Positions 46,464-63,049 of a DNA stretch of 64,000 bases are shown here, piece by piece. The notes under the pieces were generated by a model, which had not been told where the DNA came from, did no database searches, and saw only the letters and a program-made list of their open reading frames with translations. Source of the stretch: Coffea arabica (taxonomy: Eukaryota > Streptophyta > Magnoliopsida > Gentianales > Rubiaceae); the NCBI RefSeq assembly GCF_036785885.1, contig NC_092323.1, positions 10,610,501-10,674,500 on the forward strand. The letters are read 5' to 3'. The translations under genes were made by a program, and so were the position numbers. Numbering within the stretch: position 1 is the first letter of the stretch; each line of letters opens with the position of its first letter.

Positions 46464-49400
46464 GTGGAAGTGTTTGGGCAACAGGGCGGGGGATAGGGGA
46501 ATGTGAACTGCATCGGCGTAGCGGCAGCGCAAATTCAGAGGCATTGAGATAAATTCCAATGCCCAACATCTTGTTAGCTAAAATAAAGGTAAGCAAACCA
46601 TTTTAATTAAAACTAAAAATCCAAATCCATCTCTTCTTCATTACGCTTAAAACGTAAAAACATATGCATAATAGATAATTAACCATGGATGCCTTGTAAG
46701 GCTTGTGCGTTGAAAATGAACTGGTGTCATGATGGCGAAACTCCATAATTAACACCAATTTTCTTCGTGTTAATAATGATAGTAGGATCATTAGCATTCC
46801 AGTGTATTTATGCTTTTTTCTAGTGACCATCATAATAATTGTAACCGTTATCCCTCTATTTACCATCATTTCCCTCAACAACATCCACCCCCCAAAATGC
46901 CATGGCCATGACCATGAGCTTCACAAAAGAGAAAAAGAACGGCATTGGACCTGTTGCAAGAGTCTTTTCTCGCGCCGAAGAGCATGGAATTGTCAACTAA
47001 CTTTCTTGAAAACCATAAAAGCAGCGGCGTTTAGGTTTGTTCCCTTCAAGATTTTGCCTTCATGCCCTTAACGGGTTCTTTACACACTAGTCAACCAAAG
47101 TTCACAGCTTTCGGGGCAAGTCTGTCATGCAATACATTTCTTACAAGTCTTGTTTTGCTTTTCATGATGGTTATTCTGACGGCCAACTCAATTGACAAGA
47201 ACGGACCCTTTTTTTACAAGGTATCCTGTCGTGTATTTAAATCTTAACATCGATATGAAAATTATGTTGATGAATGATGTATAAGAACTCTTAGAAGTGA
47301 CTTATAATATAATTGCAGGAGTATACTCTAGTCTACGATGATGATCGAAATCGAATCGAATCGAATCGAACTTTTTCTTCCCAAAAAAAAAAAGGAAAAA
47401 AAAGGGATCATTATTCTAGCATCGTATGTGCCTCTTAAAAATTGTTCATACGGGCTTAGCGTAGACGAAATCTTGATAATTTTAGATATTGATGCATAGA
47501 TGCAAACTTGCAGCATTGAGGGTCTTTTCTTCCTGAGATTTGGGAAGGTGTTCTCATAAAAACTTTAAAGTTTGAAGGGGGAATTTGAGGAAATATATGT
47601 ACGTTATGATCCTTAAAAATGTTGTCCGATTAATCAATTATTTTGCACGATTAAAATTATGTAATCCAGATGCCGTAATGGGCCACTTCTGTTAGCGAAG
47701 AGTGAAGGCAAGCGCATGCAAACCAGCCAGTTAGAAAAAGAAAAAAAGAAAAGGCACGCAGTTCCTGGGGAATGTGGCCGTCCACCATGTCTCCCATTAA
47801 TTCATAGCCGTTTATATCCTGTCCGTGAATTTCATGTCAGCCTACCCCAAAAGTTCAGCAGGTTGTTTATTAAAGAACTGGTTACGCTTTACAAGTTGTA
47901 TCAAGTCACCTACGGTTTAACAATTTTTGACACTTCAATTTTAAATGTAAATTAATTAACACTACATAGCATGCACAATCTCTACAAAGACTAGAAATTC
48001 TAGCTAGGCCTTCAGGTAAACTCGTATCATTAATAGACTTGTTTTATTTCTTCATCTGTTCCAAATTATAATTCACTAATTATAACAAAATTAACTAATT
48101 TTTGTTAATTTGTGTGAAAATCAATAATACTATCAAAGTGGGACGAATTGATAGAGTATTTTGTTCTGTCAAAGACTATAATTAGTGGTATCTATTTAGT
48201 TTCTAACACACTTTAGCGACCTTGTAAGTTAATAAAGTGAAAGGAATAAAAGATAGTAGCTAGTTACCGTTGGTTGAAAAGAATAACAAAATGATCAGCA
48301 ACATAACATGCTGCTTTTCACCAAACGAAATTAGCACCAGCAATCGTCTGCAGAGTTTCTTGTTCTTTAGAAGAAATGTGGGGTGGTAAAAGGCCCTTCG
48401 TACATCTCTATCTCGTTGTAAGATTGCGTAAAGCTTCTGGAGTCCAAGAATTTTTAGGGGATGCACGAGCTTGTTGATAAGATGATTTCTTTTTGTTTGT
48501 GTTAGGCAGATGGTCTGGTTGTTATACGTACGTTTCTCCGAATTCTGTTGTTTTCTGCTTCTCTCTGGCTTTTAGGCTTTTCCAGATCATCTTTCATGGA
48601 GTTTCACGAGGTCGAAAATGACTAGTTTTTGTCCGTGATATGGAAGAAACAAGAATTATGAGCCAAGACAACTAGCAGCGAATCATGTTTCAGTTTATGA
48701 AGGAAGTTCTGGGGTCTGGATACACGCTGTTCTTTAGCAGATTTTTTGTAAAGCAACAATTTTTTTTTCCCAAATAAATGGATAATTTGTTGGGAATATT
48801 CGTCTTTTATTTAGTACTTTTGTCGGCCAATGTCATTGTAGTCTTAATGCAAAGAGTCATTATAGCTCGTGTTAAAGCATTTCTCACTATTATCATTTCA
48901 TCTTCCCTAAAAATGTGTCATTTTCATCTCCGCTAAAGTGTGCACACAAGCAGGAATGAGTATATATACGCATGTGCAATATTTGATAATCAAAATTAAA
49001 TTGAGATTAGTTGTCGTACATTTAATACATTATGAGTGTCCATAACGAAAAATATTTGTATTGGACGAAATTAGAATTGACGATCTTATATACTGTAATC
49101 GATACGTACAAAGATCTCGAATATAAAGTGAAAGACAAATGATTTTCATCACTTTTCAATTTTGGGCTATCCTTTTTCTCGATGAATAGTTGAGGTACAT
49201 GGTTTAAGTTAAAAAAGTATAGGCAGATACCATAATCATGAAATGGTAGAGAATCAACAAGGTAATTGAGTGAAATCTATTTGATAGAGTTGCCTAATCG
49301 TTCAATTCATGGTAGCTAGTGCATAATCTATGTAACCACTAAAAGCTTAATTTAACTAATAATAAATGCCATCATTGCCACAATTCAATTGATAACTCGG

Positions 49401-50040
49401 GCAAACCTTGTAGGGCCGCAGGATCCAGTAGCTTACTACAATTGTTCAGCTAAATTGAAAAAAAAAAAATTTTTTTTTTTTTGGTATGATTGATTGTTTT
49501 GTTTATGCTTACACAGAATAGCAACATATAAAAGTTTGGATTATGGTGATGATAATTCCAGCAAAGTAGTGGTGACATGATCGTTGATGCAGGCAATATC
49601 TGCTGTTGATGAACAACCTGAGTCATCATTCTGTCAAGCTTATAAAGTTAATTAGGGTAGAATTGTTTCTTTAGGTCATAAAGTTAATTCTGCATTAGTG
49701 CAGATTTATTGAATGAAATGATTTCTTCTGTTAAAAAAAAAAACTCCGTCTCTTTCGCTTAGATTGTTAGTGATCACGGAAAAGATGCAATTTTTTTGAT
49801 AAAAAATGACAATCCAAACAGGTTTGCTGTTGTAAGCTGCCAGATCCCAGTTACACCAATCTGGGTTGAAATCAAACCATTAAATCCATCATGATGGTTT
49901 ACATTCAACAGTTGCAGTAACACGACAGTTCATTGACAAGTCAAGAGGTTTTCGAAGGGATCCATGGTATTTACTATTATTTATGTATGGTCCAATAGCT
50001 CGTCCTCAGCTTTCCAGACAAACGACATATGCAACATCTG

Positions 50041-50665
50041 AAAGTGACTATTTATGACTCGTCAATGGGAGAGGCAGATGGCCGAAGAAAGAGTGTTTCA
50101 TAAGATGGATCCCACCAAGGGAAGGAGTGATCAAAGTCAACGTTGATGGTGCCTCAGAAAGGAATCCTGGAAGAGCTGGAGTTGGTGGGCTCATTCGGGA
50201 TACGGCAGGAATATGGTTAGGAGGGTTTGCAGAGAGTATAGGGAAAGCAAGTAACATAGCGGCTGAGCTATGGGGAATTCTTAAAGGAATGCAGCTGGCT
50301 TGGGATAAAGGATACAACGAAGTAATTGTAGAGTCGGACTCGAAAGTGGGTTTGGAGTTAATAGAGGATGAAATGATCACATCGCCTTACCATAATCTGG
50401 TGAAACAGATTAGGAACATGAAGAGCCGAGATTGGTCATGCAAGCTGCAACACATCTGGAGGGAAGAAAATCGACGTGCAGATTGGCTAGCCAAGGAAGC
50501 AATCCGTTTACAGTCATCAGGACGATTAGAAGAGCCACCGGAAGGACTAAGGGAGTTACTAGGAGCTGATATAATTGGGGTCACAACCCCACGCTTAATA
50601 CCATGTTAAAAGGCAGTGGCCTCTCCTTTGTATTCAAAAAAAAAAAAAAAAAGTGACTATTTATA
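50041..50665 (+). mobile_element. 5'-truncated LINE with RNase H domain
   Basis: A perfect 15-bp target duplication AAAGTGACTATTTAT lies at 50041-50055 and 50651-50665. The insert ends in a poly-A tail (about 50636-50650). It keeps only the C-terminal end of a plant LINE ORF2: WIPPREGVIKVNVDGASERN opens an RNase H fold, followed by RAGVGGLIRD, AELWGILKGMQLAWDKG, EVIVESDS and REENRRADWLAKEA. The acidic residues of the fold (D in NVDGA, E in AAELWG, D in ESDS, D in RRADWLA) are all present. The frame is open through the insert to a stop at 50609. The intact duplication and frame suggest a recent insertion. It is not a host gene. Confidence 0.9.
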
Positions 50666-52524
50666 TATATATATGAACTTATAGCATCTCTGCAACTAGA
50701 AAGGGACTGAGATGGAATGGTGAATGACCCCTCTTTAGTTTTTGGGGAACGGAGAGAACTTCTGGCATTGGTCAAAAAAGATGAGATGTGTCCACATTTG
50801 ATTTCTTGGTGTTTTAGGGAAGAGAGAGCATTGGTGGATGACCAACTTTAGACCTTTTTACCGAAACTGAGAAGACAAAAAGCTCTCGAGACCAATATCT
50901 TCTCACCTTTAGTTCACAGGAGGAAGGGAAAAAAAATGAGGACCAAAACTTTAATGCTAATAACAGAGGGATTAATTTTTGAGTTAAATGTACTGCTGCA
51001 TTTAGGCAATTTTTCAAAATTAGCTTCTCACTTTATATATATATAAAAAAAGCAGTATTAACGAGTGTAAATTGAATACCTATTAGCCAAATCCTATATA
51101 CTAAATAGAAAACATATGAAAAAAAAGGTAATAACAAATACAATAGTTCTTACTTTAGAAACTAAAATACATATTGTATTGATTTCATAAAGGTAGATTT
51201 GGAGACAAACCACTACTAGTGAGAGATCCGTGAGGAGTTGTCGGCATTGCACCACTCCCTCTCAAAACATGATCACAATAATTCAATGTTAACTCTATGA
51301 CAAAGGACAAATCCCTAATTATGTGCGTTATTGGAGCTTCTCATGGTCATTTAGTATTAGCACTTTTTCTTCAAATGCCATGCAAACATGCCCAAATAAA
51401 ACCCACCGTGACCGTGGGAGAGCAAGCAATTGTTTGGAAATGTTTTTTCTTTTTTAGAAAATTTTTATATTTTTTGTGAATATATTTTTTAATTATTCTT
51501 TTACTTTATATAAATCAGATCGCTACCATGTATTTTTTTCACGGAAACTCCAAAATCTAGCAATCCAACAACAAGGGTGGTTAAATACGAAGAAGAAGAA
51601 GAAGAAGAAGTAGAAGAAGAGGAGAAACAAAAGACATATATTGGAAAGGGGGGGGGGGGAAAACACAACATGCCTCATTCCTCAAATCCATCAAGTTATG
51701 ACGGAGAGGAATTTCCAGCGATACAGTCATAATAATAGTAAGTAGCAGTTATTAATGACTTGAAAAAGAACGGCTGTCAGTTTGCTGTGGCATCGTACGG
51801 AGATAAGAGTAGCGTTTGATTTGATTTCCAAGGAATATCTTTTAACTGTCTGTCCCCCGAGAAAATGCGTTTGCTTGCTTGCTGGCTATGGATACGGTGG
51901 AGAGGGCATCGTGGTTGGTTCAGTTAAAAGCAAAGTCATTCTCTGACGTTCACTCCACACCTTCATCCTTGAATCTTGATCCTTAATCCCTTCATTCCCA
52001 TCCCTCTCTCACCAGTCTTTCACGTTCCAACTTTCAAGACACTTTTTTCTTGGAAAAAAAAAATAATAAAACAGTTTACCACAAAAACTCACAAAATCCC
52101 AAGAGTTAAATTGGTCATAAAGATAGAATCTCACGTCTTAATAGTTGCTTCAATCTGTTCCATCCCGTGTACGCCCATTCCACCACTAGCCTTTAGGCCA
52201 TTCATATTTGAGGGTCGCTAGGAAAAGGCCACCTTTCTACTCTTTCTTGCTTTCTAACAGCATAGTAGTACTTGTGAATATTCTCCCACCCTTTTCCGTC
52301 TCTCCCCTCTGTTTCAAACCATTCTGCTGCTCTGCAACCTGCATCACCCCCTCACCCTCTTCGACCATAAATTACTGATAACATAGTACGGTGTTAGCAT
52401 CCTCGTCACTTAGTTATTTCCTCCACTGTAAAAACCCAATCTCGTTTCTTAAACTCCTTGTGTTTTATGGTTTAGTAGAATCATTTTGCTTATCTGGGCT
52501 TTATCCGGGATAAGGAAATAAGAT
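50666..52524 (+). promoter_or_regulatory. Upstream region of the subtilase gene
   Basis: No gene found. It contains a (GAA)n tract at 51589-51620, a run of G at about 51649, and a pyrimidine-rich stretch at about 52220-52340 that may be core promoter or leader. I could not fix the transcription start. Confidence 0.4.
51589..51620. repeat. (GAA)n microsatellite
   Basis: About ten GAA units with one TAG interruption, about 900 bp upstream of the subtilase start. A comparable (GAA)n tract of eight units lies at 40567-40591. Confidence 0.85.
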
Positions 52525-56744
<4,220 letters not shown>

Positions 56745-57620
56745 GCCTGGCTTTAGAAGAGAGACAGCTCGTGGCTTCTGAAATTACAGCAGATATAGGC
56801 AAGTAAAAGCAAATGTACATTCATAAGATAAAGACAGGAAGAGTTTCCTGCATTATTGAATGCACACATTCTTTTGAAGATAGCAAAAATGTGATCAGTT
56901 GCAGTCTACCGCAAATATGCATAATTTCGAACTTATTCATTGTCTATTGTCTATCTTCTCCATTTCGTCTACTGCGTTGACAATTTGTCCTATCCACTGT
57001 TTTAAAGCATCAAATGATTGATCCCCACACAAGAATTTTTATGATGTTTCGCTCGAAAACTGTGGATAGAAACCTCCCTCAAAATTCCCCTTCACTTTTG
57101 TGTGTATGGACTCCCAAGTCTCCAAGATGGTCCGTCAGAGGGTTTTAGTCTCGCGTTACTTTCATGGAATCAGCTGATTAATTCATCAATATTCAGGAAC
57201 CAAATTTGAGCCTGACGCCTCACCTTTTCACAAAAAGAAATTGTGCTGTATGATAAAGGGGCGTAGAAAAGTCATTTTAGTTGAAAGCTCACAAATTCGT
57301 CTAACACAGAAGGCATATGTAATCTCCAATTGCTAGAAGAAAAACGGATGCAGAGGTATAATCTCCAACTGTGACCAAATGTAAAAAATAAAAAGAAGAA
57401 AACAATAAGTTTACAATACTTAAAAAATCCAACCCCGATCAGTGTCAAAAATTCCACCAAGAACCAGCCGCTTGCGAGCATCACAAGTATATGTTTCAGA
57501 AGCATACATTAGGATTAATAATCGAGGTGGGACTGAACTTGTTTCTATAAATTGTATCATCTCATATCTACAAATCAAGTACTCTAGACTGGACCACCTC
57601 CAGAGAACAGGAAAATCGAG
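56745..57620. other. Convergent 3' spacer between subtilase and coiled-coil gene
   Basis: The two genes converge here, so both 3'UTRs should lie in this stretch. No coding frame or repeat stands out. Confidence 0.5.
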
Positions 57621-58055
57621 TTATTCACTGGCCTTGGAAACTTCTAGAGGATCGATCAGGCCTTCTAACACAACAAGCTCATCTAATAGTGATAATTTCT
57701 CTTCTTCAAGGGCCTTAATGTCATCTTCAACAACTTTTAAGTCCCTTCCTAGCCCGAAGCTGTCCTCCTCTAGAAGCAAATACTTGCGTCTCAAAGCCCG
57801 ATAATCATTTCCAGATGATGGAGATGAGTCTGAGGTTGATTTGTCAGGTGGTTGTGAAACTGCAGAAACTGCATTTACCAAGCCTCTCTTAGATGGCTTC
57901 TGCACCGTCTGAAATGGAAGAGCACGCAAGTCTTGTATTTTCTTAACATTTTCCCGTTGCAAGGGAAGCATGGAAGCCTTCTGCATTGAGGATTTCTTTT
58001 TCCGTGACTTGGGAACTAAAGTTTCATCAGATGAAAGTCTCCTTTGATCTTGCAT
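57621..58055 (-). CDS. Small coiled-coil protein, function unknown
   Basis: A single - strand coding exon encodes 144 residues (MQDQRRLSSDETLVPKSRKK...). The first half is basic and serine-rich, with a likely nuclear localisation cluster SRKKKSS. The middle (SQPPDKSTSDSSPSSGN) is disordered. The last 60 residues (YRALRRKYLLLEEDSFGLG to ELVVLEGLIDPLEVSK) form an amphipathic, leucine-rich helix typical of a coiled coil. I do not recognise the family. A donor GTAAGT just below 59394 and an acceptor at about 58079-58080 suggest a 1.3-kb intron in the 5'UTR. The frame is clean and codon-like, so it is probably real; a DNA- or protein-binding accessory role is only a guess. Confidence 0.75.
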   Translation of the reverse strand: MQDQRRLSSDETLVPKSRKKKSSMQKASMLPLQRENVKKIQDLRALPFQTVQKPSKRGLVNAVSAVSQPPDKSTSDSSPSSGNDYRALRRKYLLLEEDSFGLGRDLKVVEDDIKALEEEKLSLLDELVVLEGLIDPLEVSKASE

Positions 58056-58078
58056 TTCTTGTTACCCAGCGTATAGCA

Positions 58079-59393
58079 CTATTCATATGAAAGGAAAAGC
58101 ATTAGTGCAGAAATAACAAAGTATCGACTATGCCTCACAAGTCTTCAGAGCATAAGAAAACCAAACTGATTTAAGCTTCACAGACTATGGCCAATTATAA
58201 CTCCTTAAAAATCGCTTTATGAATATCATTTTGATAACGTACAATCACCAAAAAGCCCAAGAGCATCACAAGAAAAGAAATATAGCTCTGACAGCTTAAT
58301 GCATAAAACCACCTAGGAACTGGCAAAGATTATTCAAATCGCAGTAATCATAGTCAATGAACCTAGCATACAAGAACCAAGGCAATGCTTGACATAAGTA
58401 TCAGAACAAAACTCTATGGGCTCAATACTTCTATAATTAAAGAAGTATAAATGGTATTCCTAGAGCGCACAAGGATATAATATCGAGCCTCTACAAACAC
58501 TTCTTATGGCTGACTCACTTAGAGATCAAATAATTTCACGCATCCAGAAACACCTGTCCTTGACCATCTTAAAAACCACACACGTATCTGGTAGGCAAAG
58601 CAAAATAAGATGCATAAAAACTAGCGTATACTACTTTCCTGATCATACAGCAGCATAGGGCTCAAAATTTTCAATAAACAAAGCTATGGGAAGGGCAGTA
58701 TCATCATCACTCACATGTAAATACCTTTTCTATGCAATGGTAAACAAACACTTACATCATCTGTTCAACAAACAAAACCATGAGAAATATACTGTGGATT
58801 TGATAATACACATGAAAAATGACTGCCTGCTTTTAAATCAGCTGGAAAAACTTGGATCATTTGGTCCATACCATAGACCTCAATTAGAGTTTTCCTTGAT
58901 TGAACCGACTAGATCAGTTTCACCGCAAAACCTAAATCAACTGCTTGCGTTTCTTAGCAGGCTACGTGACAGGTTTTTCCTGTCATCATTATTTGTCAAA
59001 GACAGGTACTCAATTTGCCAAGTTTTGTTCAACAACTAAAAGGAGTCAAATTTAGGTTCCGAGTTCTGGCACATCAAACATATTGACAATGATAATGGAT
59101 CTCTAAGTACGACCATTATACTTCAAAGGATACCCACGAAGTAAAACTCAACACCTTCAGCAATTTCTCTTTTCCACTAAAATTTAAGCAAAAGATTGAA
59201 TTTTTATCTAGAAGAAGATACTTAGGAGTTAAAAATCACATAAAGACAGACCCCCAATTCCTAAATTTGCAAGAATTAGATGTCAAAGTGTCTAATTTGA
59301 GACCAGGTAGCAGTCTCACGGAGACTTTCACCATGATTTTCAGAGACTTTCAGGGTATAAACAAATATTAAAAAAAGAAAAAGAAAAACTTAC
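58079..59393 (-). other. Probable 5'UTR intron of the coiled-coil gene
   Basis: On the - strand, ACGG/GTAAGTTTTT at 59394/59393 is a strong donor and TATGAATAG/TGC at 58079/58078 a possible acceptor, 22 bases before the ATG at 58055. The interior has no gene of its own; the + strand frame at 58686-59039 lacks a domain. The leader exon would then lie at about 59394-59650. Confidence 0.45.
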
Positions 59394-59649
59394 CCGTATC
59401 CAATTTATGAGAAATTGCGCAGAAAGACAGAAATAACAAATCAATCTTCAACCCAAACTTCCCTTTTTGAAGACTCTTCAGTAATCAGCAAGTGGGTGGC
59501 AGAGATTCAAGAGAAGAACAAGGAAAAATAAAAGGGCGAAGAAGACCAAAAGGCTTTCATATCATATGCAAGGGTGGCGGTGGTGAAATTTGGAGAGGAG
59601 AGGAGGATGACAGACCGACTCGAGGTCGAGGGAGGAGATGGCCACGGAA

Positions 59650-60839
59650 GGTCAAAGTTAAGCACGGTCTTTTGTTGATTTGACCAGATATTCCCAACCG
59701 GGTTTCAACCTTTTTGAAGATGTATACCGTGAAAAAGATAAAAGGGATAATTTCAGAATCCTTGGCCAAGAACTTTGAAAAATGAGAGAATATAAAGTCC
59801 CTTCTGAATTTACTTTTTCCTTGTGGGAATCTGGAGTGTCATAACACATTAATTTTATTTTTAAATTTTTATAAACTTAGTTGATACGGTTCTTTAATTG
59901 AAATTTGAGAGTTGATAATGAAGTCAAAAGGCCATTTAATAGCTTTTTATGTCATTTGGACAAGAAATATTAAGATATTTACAATTATAAATAATTCACA
60001 ACACATATAAAAACAACTTGAAATGTTTTATAATAAGAAAAATAATATTTTGTAACAACTTGCAAAGTATCAAAAACAAGTTTATATATAATTTTTAATA
60101 TTTTTTATTCTTCTAGTTTTCAAGCCTTCGATCTGAACAAAAAAAATTAGAAAATTCAGAAAATGTAAACGACTTACAGAACTCCTTAAATTAACTCAAT
60201 ACATATTACAGTAAAGAAAATAATACTTTCGTTACTTGCAAAAACTTTAAATAAATTTTGAAATATTAACTCTTTGTATCTCAAAGCGCGCTATATCTTG
60301 TCTTATTATGAGAATTAAACTTTCATGTTTTTGAATTTTGTTTTTGAATTATTACTAATATATTCAAATTTTTAAAGCTTTCATGTTGTGAATTCCAGTC
60401 ACTTTTTTTTGGTTTTTTTTTTTGTAGGTGAACTTAAAAAAAAAAGAAGGGGGGGAGGGATTCTAACAAAGAAATTAACAACACCATATGTATCTTAAAG
60501 GGAAAACTTTTTGATAGTTAAGACTTAAAGTAAATACTACCAGTTAAGGAAAGAGTGAAAGCAATCATCCAAAAATGATTTAATAGTCTACAATACATCG
60601 ACCACAGGACAAAGATGTAATACGCGCCAAAGTGTTATAAAACTATTTTCACCTCAGTACCTACCAACCGAATACATACTTCTAAGCCACGCAGGGCAAC
60701 AAATTCAATGCCACGATCCTTTCAAAATCCCTGCAGCCTTCCTCCTATATATGGTGTCGAGTTCCCTGTATAAAAACCTGTATCCGTTGGGGTGGTGATA
60801 ATATAAGAAAATAAAGATACTAAATTTTGCCCTGTATAT
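59650..60839. other. Divergent upstream spacer of coiled-coil and BAHD genes
   Basis: The two genes point away from each other, so this about 1.2-kb AT-rich stretch should hold both promoters. A TATAAAAA at 60768-60775, 65 bp before the BAHD start, is a good TATA box candidate. No gene seen. Confidence 0.5.
60768..60775 (+). promoter_or_regulatory. Candidate TATA box of the BAHD gene
   Basis: TATAAAAA, 65 bp upstream of the ATG at 60840, would give a short leader of about 35-40 nt. A second TATATA word lies at about 60746. Confidence 0.5.
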
Positions 60840-62347
60840 ATGGATTTTAATGTGACAAGATCAGGTCATGGGCTGGTTCCGCCTTCACAGCCAACACCAT
60901 CTGCTGAAGTTCTTGATCTCTCAGTTATTGATAGACAGCCAGTCCTACGTTGTAATGCTCGAACCCTGCATGTATTCAGCCATGCAAGTGCAGCTACAGC
61001 AGCAGCAGCAGCCAGTCCAGCTCGAGTCATTCGACAGGCTTTTGCCAAGGCATTGGTCCCTTATTATCCTTTGGCTGGAAGGCTGAAATTAGGTTCGACC
61101 GACCACACCAGGCTTCAGATTGAGTGTTCTGGAGAAGGGATTTGGATGGTGGAGGCTAAAGCTGATCGTAGCCTTGCAGAATTGGATTATTTTGAAAATG
61201 TGATGTCCATTCCCGGTGATGCAGTTGATCGACTTCTACCACCTCCTCCTCCTCCAGCTGATGGTCTAGATCCACTCGTCCTAGTGCAGGTAATTTAATT
61301 GCAAATGAAGTTTAATCAAGAAATTAATTAGGGATCCAAATGAAATTCATCAGGTTAAGGAAGAGAAATATGATTGAGAAACCAATTTGAAAATATTTTC
61401 TTTTTTTCTACTGAAACACTTTTTGGGTTTTTTTTTTTTTTTTATTTTATTACTGCCACCATTTCCAGATAACACAATTTTCATGCAACGGGTTCGTGAT
61501 GGGCCTGACATTCTGCCACGCAATTTGTGATGGGCTGGGAGCTGCACAATTCGTGAAAGCAGTAGGTGAGATGGCCAGAGGAGCCGAGAAGCCCAGCATC
61601 ACACCATCATGGAACAGGGACTTGATCCAATCTCCATCACTTGAAGCTTATCTCAAATCAATCCCCAGCATCCTGTCACCCCTTCCCCCACCCATTCCTC
61701 CAGACCAATTGGAACATGTTACCTTAGACATTCCTTTGGAAGAAATCAACAGGCAAAAACAAAAATTCCGAAATCAAACAAACGGCCAAAAATGCTCCGC
61801 CTTCGACATAGTAGCAGCCAATTTTTGGAGGCATCGAACGCGAGCCATTAGCGACAGCTTGAAGGAGAACGACGAATTGAAACTCGTCTTTTTTGCAAAT
61901 TGTCGTTACCACTTGAGCCAACCCCTTCCCCGAGGCTTTTACGGTAACTGTTTTTTCCCAGTTACCGTTACAGCCTCGTGTGGGATGCTCAAACGGGCAT
62001 CCATGGTCCATGTGGTGAAAAATATTCAAGAGGCCAAGGCCGGTCTAGCAAGCGAATTTGCCAAGTGGATGAATGGTGGGGGCCAGGATGTGGACCCCTT
62101 CTTACCCCCTCCTCTCTATACAACATTGTTCCTTTCGGAGTGGGGCCGGCTTGGTTTTAAGGAAGTTGATTATGGATGGGGCCCCCCTGTCCAGGTTGTT
62201 CCGATACAGGGCTCCGGCGTCATTCCAGTTGGCATTGTGGGCTCCTTACCTTCTTCCCAGGGACCAGGCGTCCGGCTAATGACGTGGTGCGTCGAGAAGG
62301 CCCATCTCCAGCCCCTGGCTAACTGGCCCACGGGCCTGGATGACTAA
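60840..62347 (+). CDS. BAHD acyltransferase
   Basis: Two exons (60840-61289 and 61469-62347) give 442 residues, the usual length for the family. These soluble cytosolic enzymes transfer an acyl group from a CoA thioester to an alcohol or amine of a specialised metabolite. The catalytic HAICDG (His167, Asp171) and the structural DYGWG (384-388; consensus DFGWG) are both present. Near the N-terminus is LSVIDRQPVLRCNARTLHVF, and LVPYYPLAGRLK is the usual early block. From memory the wording is closest to the benzoyl/taxoid-type transferases, but the substrate cannot be told. There is an alanine tract (ATAAAAASPARV) coded by GCA/GCC repeats and a run of six prolines in LLPPPPPPADG. The single intron lies just before the HxxxD exon, as in many relatives. 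Confidence 0.93.
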
Positions 62348-63029
62348 TGGAGATTAATCAAAATGTTAATGCCCCTTGTACTCAAATGATTATAAACGTA
62401 CGGCACGGGATAAAAAAAAGTGACCATAACTCTTCAACTTTGGGTCTGGGTGAAAAAAAGTCGGTTGGTTTCTAGGGCATGGGCCCATAATCAAGAAATA
62501 ATTTCACTCCATTTGTGGAAAGTTAATTCAGATGGACAACCTTTTTGTGTCGCTCTTCAATTAGTTAAATGATGGGGTATTCGTTTTACCTAATAAAGGT
62601 TGGTGAATGTTTTTGGATATTATTGGTCCATAATCATGTGAAAAGAACGCCTGTAAAATGGATGATGTTAAGACCTTTTGGCCGGTACATTGAATGAGTC
62701 AAGTGTTGAATGCAACGGACCAAGCTAGCCCCTTTTAGCAAGACAAAGATGCAACTCCTCCTCCTTTTTTTTTCGTGTTTTCCTTTTCCATGCCTTGTTT
62801 GGAATTGCAAATGTTTGTGGAAAAATGTCGGGAGTTTTTAGGAAATACTCTCAACGCATTTTTAAATTATCTTTTTACTTTATATACATTATATTTTAAA
62901 CAAAATACTATTATTTCTACAGAAACTCTCGAAAAGTTCAAGAAAATGCAATCCAAACGGTTTTAACTAGTTTTAAACACTCGTAAAGCATACTCCTATG
63001 TTGTTTCCTTTAACAGCCATGATGTAGAT
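62348..63029. other. 3' flank of the BAHD gene
   Basis: Probable 3'UTR followed by AT-rich spacer. No gene or repeat stands out. Confidence 0.4.
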
Positions 63030-63049
63030 ATGTTTACTAATTGAGGTTA

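Larger units (their letters stand above)
44451..50040. other. Gene-poor region with decayed repeats
   Basis: No gene is supported over about 5.6 kb. The first 200 bp are the upstream region of the plastid protein gene. A block at about 44930-45395 is full of 'tcgagt/gttcgag' words and ends 'tgcacccctac', the style of a decayed hAT-like repeat. Family-A MITE copies occur at about 45836-45965 and 48955-49030. A roughly 60-bp near-duplicate lies at 45954-46070, and a G-rich hexamer repeat at 46439-46463. Open frames here are short and overlap on both strands without domains. Confidence 0.45.

Noticed and set aside
57442-57804. 120-residue + strand frame
   Set aside because: It overlaps the coiled-coil gene in antisense; its serine/leucine richness is the mirror of the coiled-coil codons.
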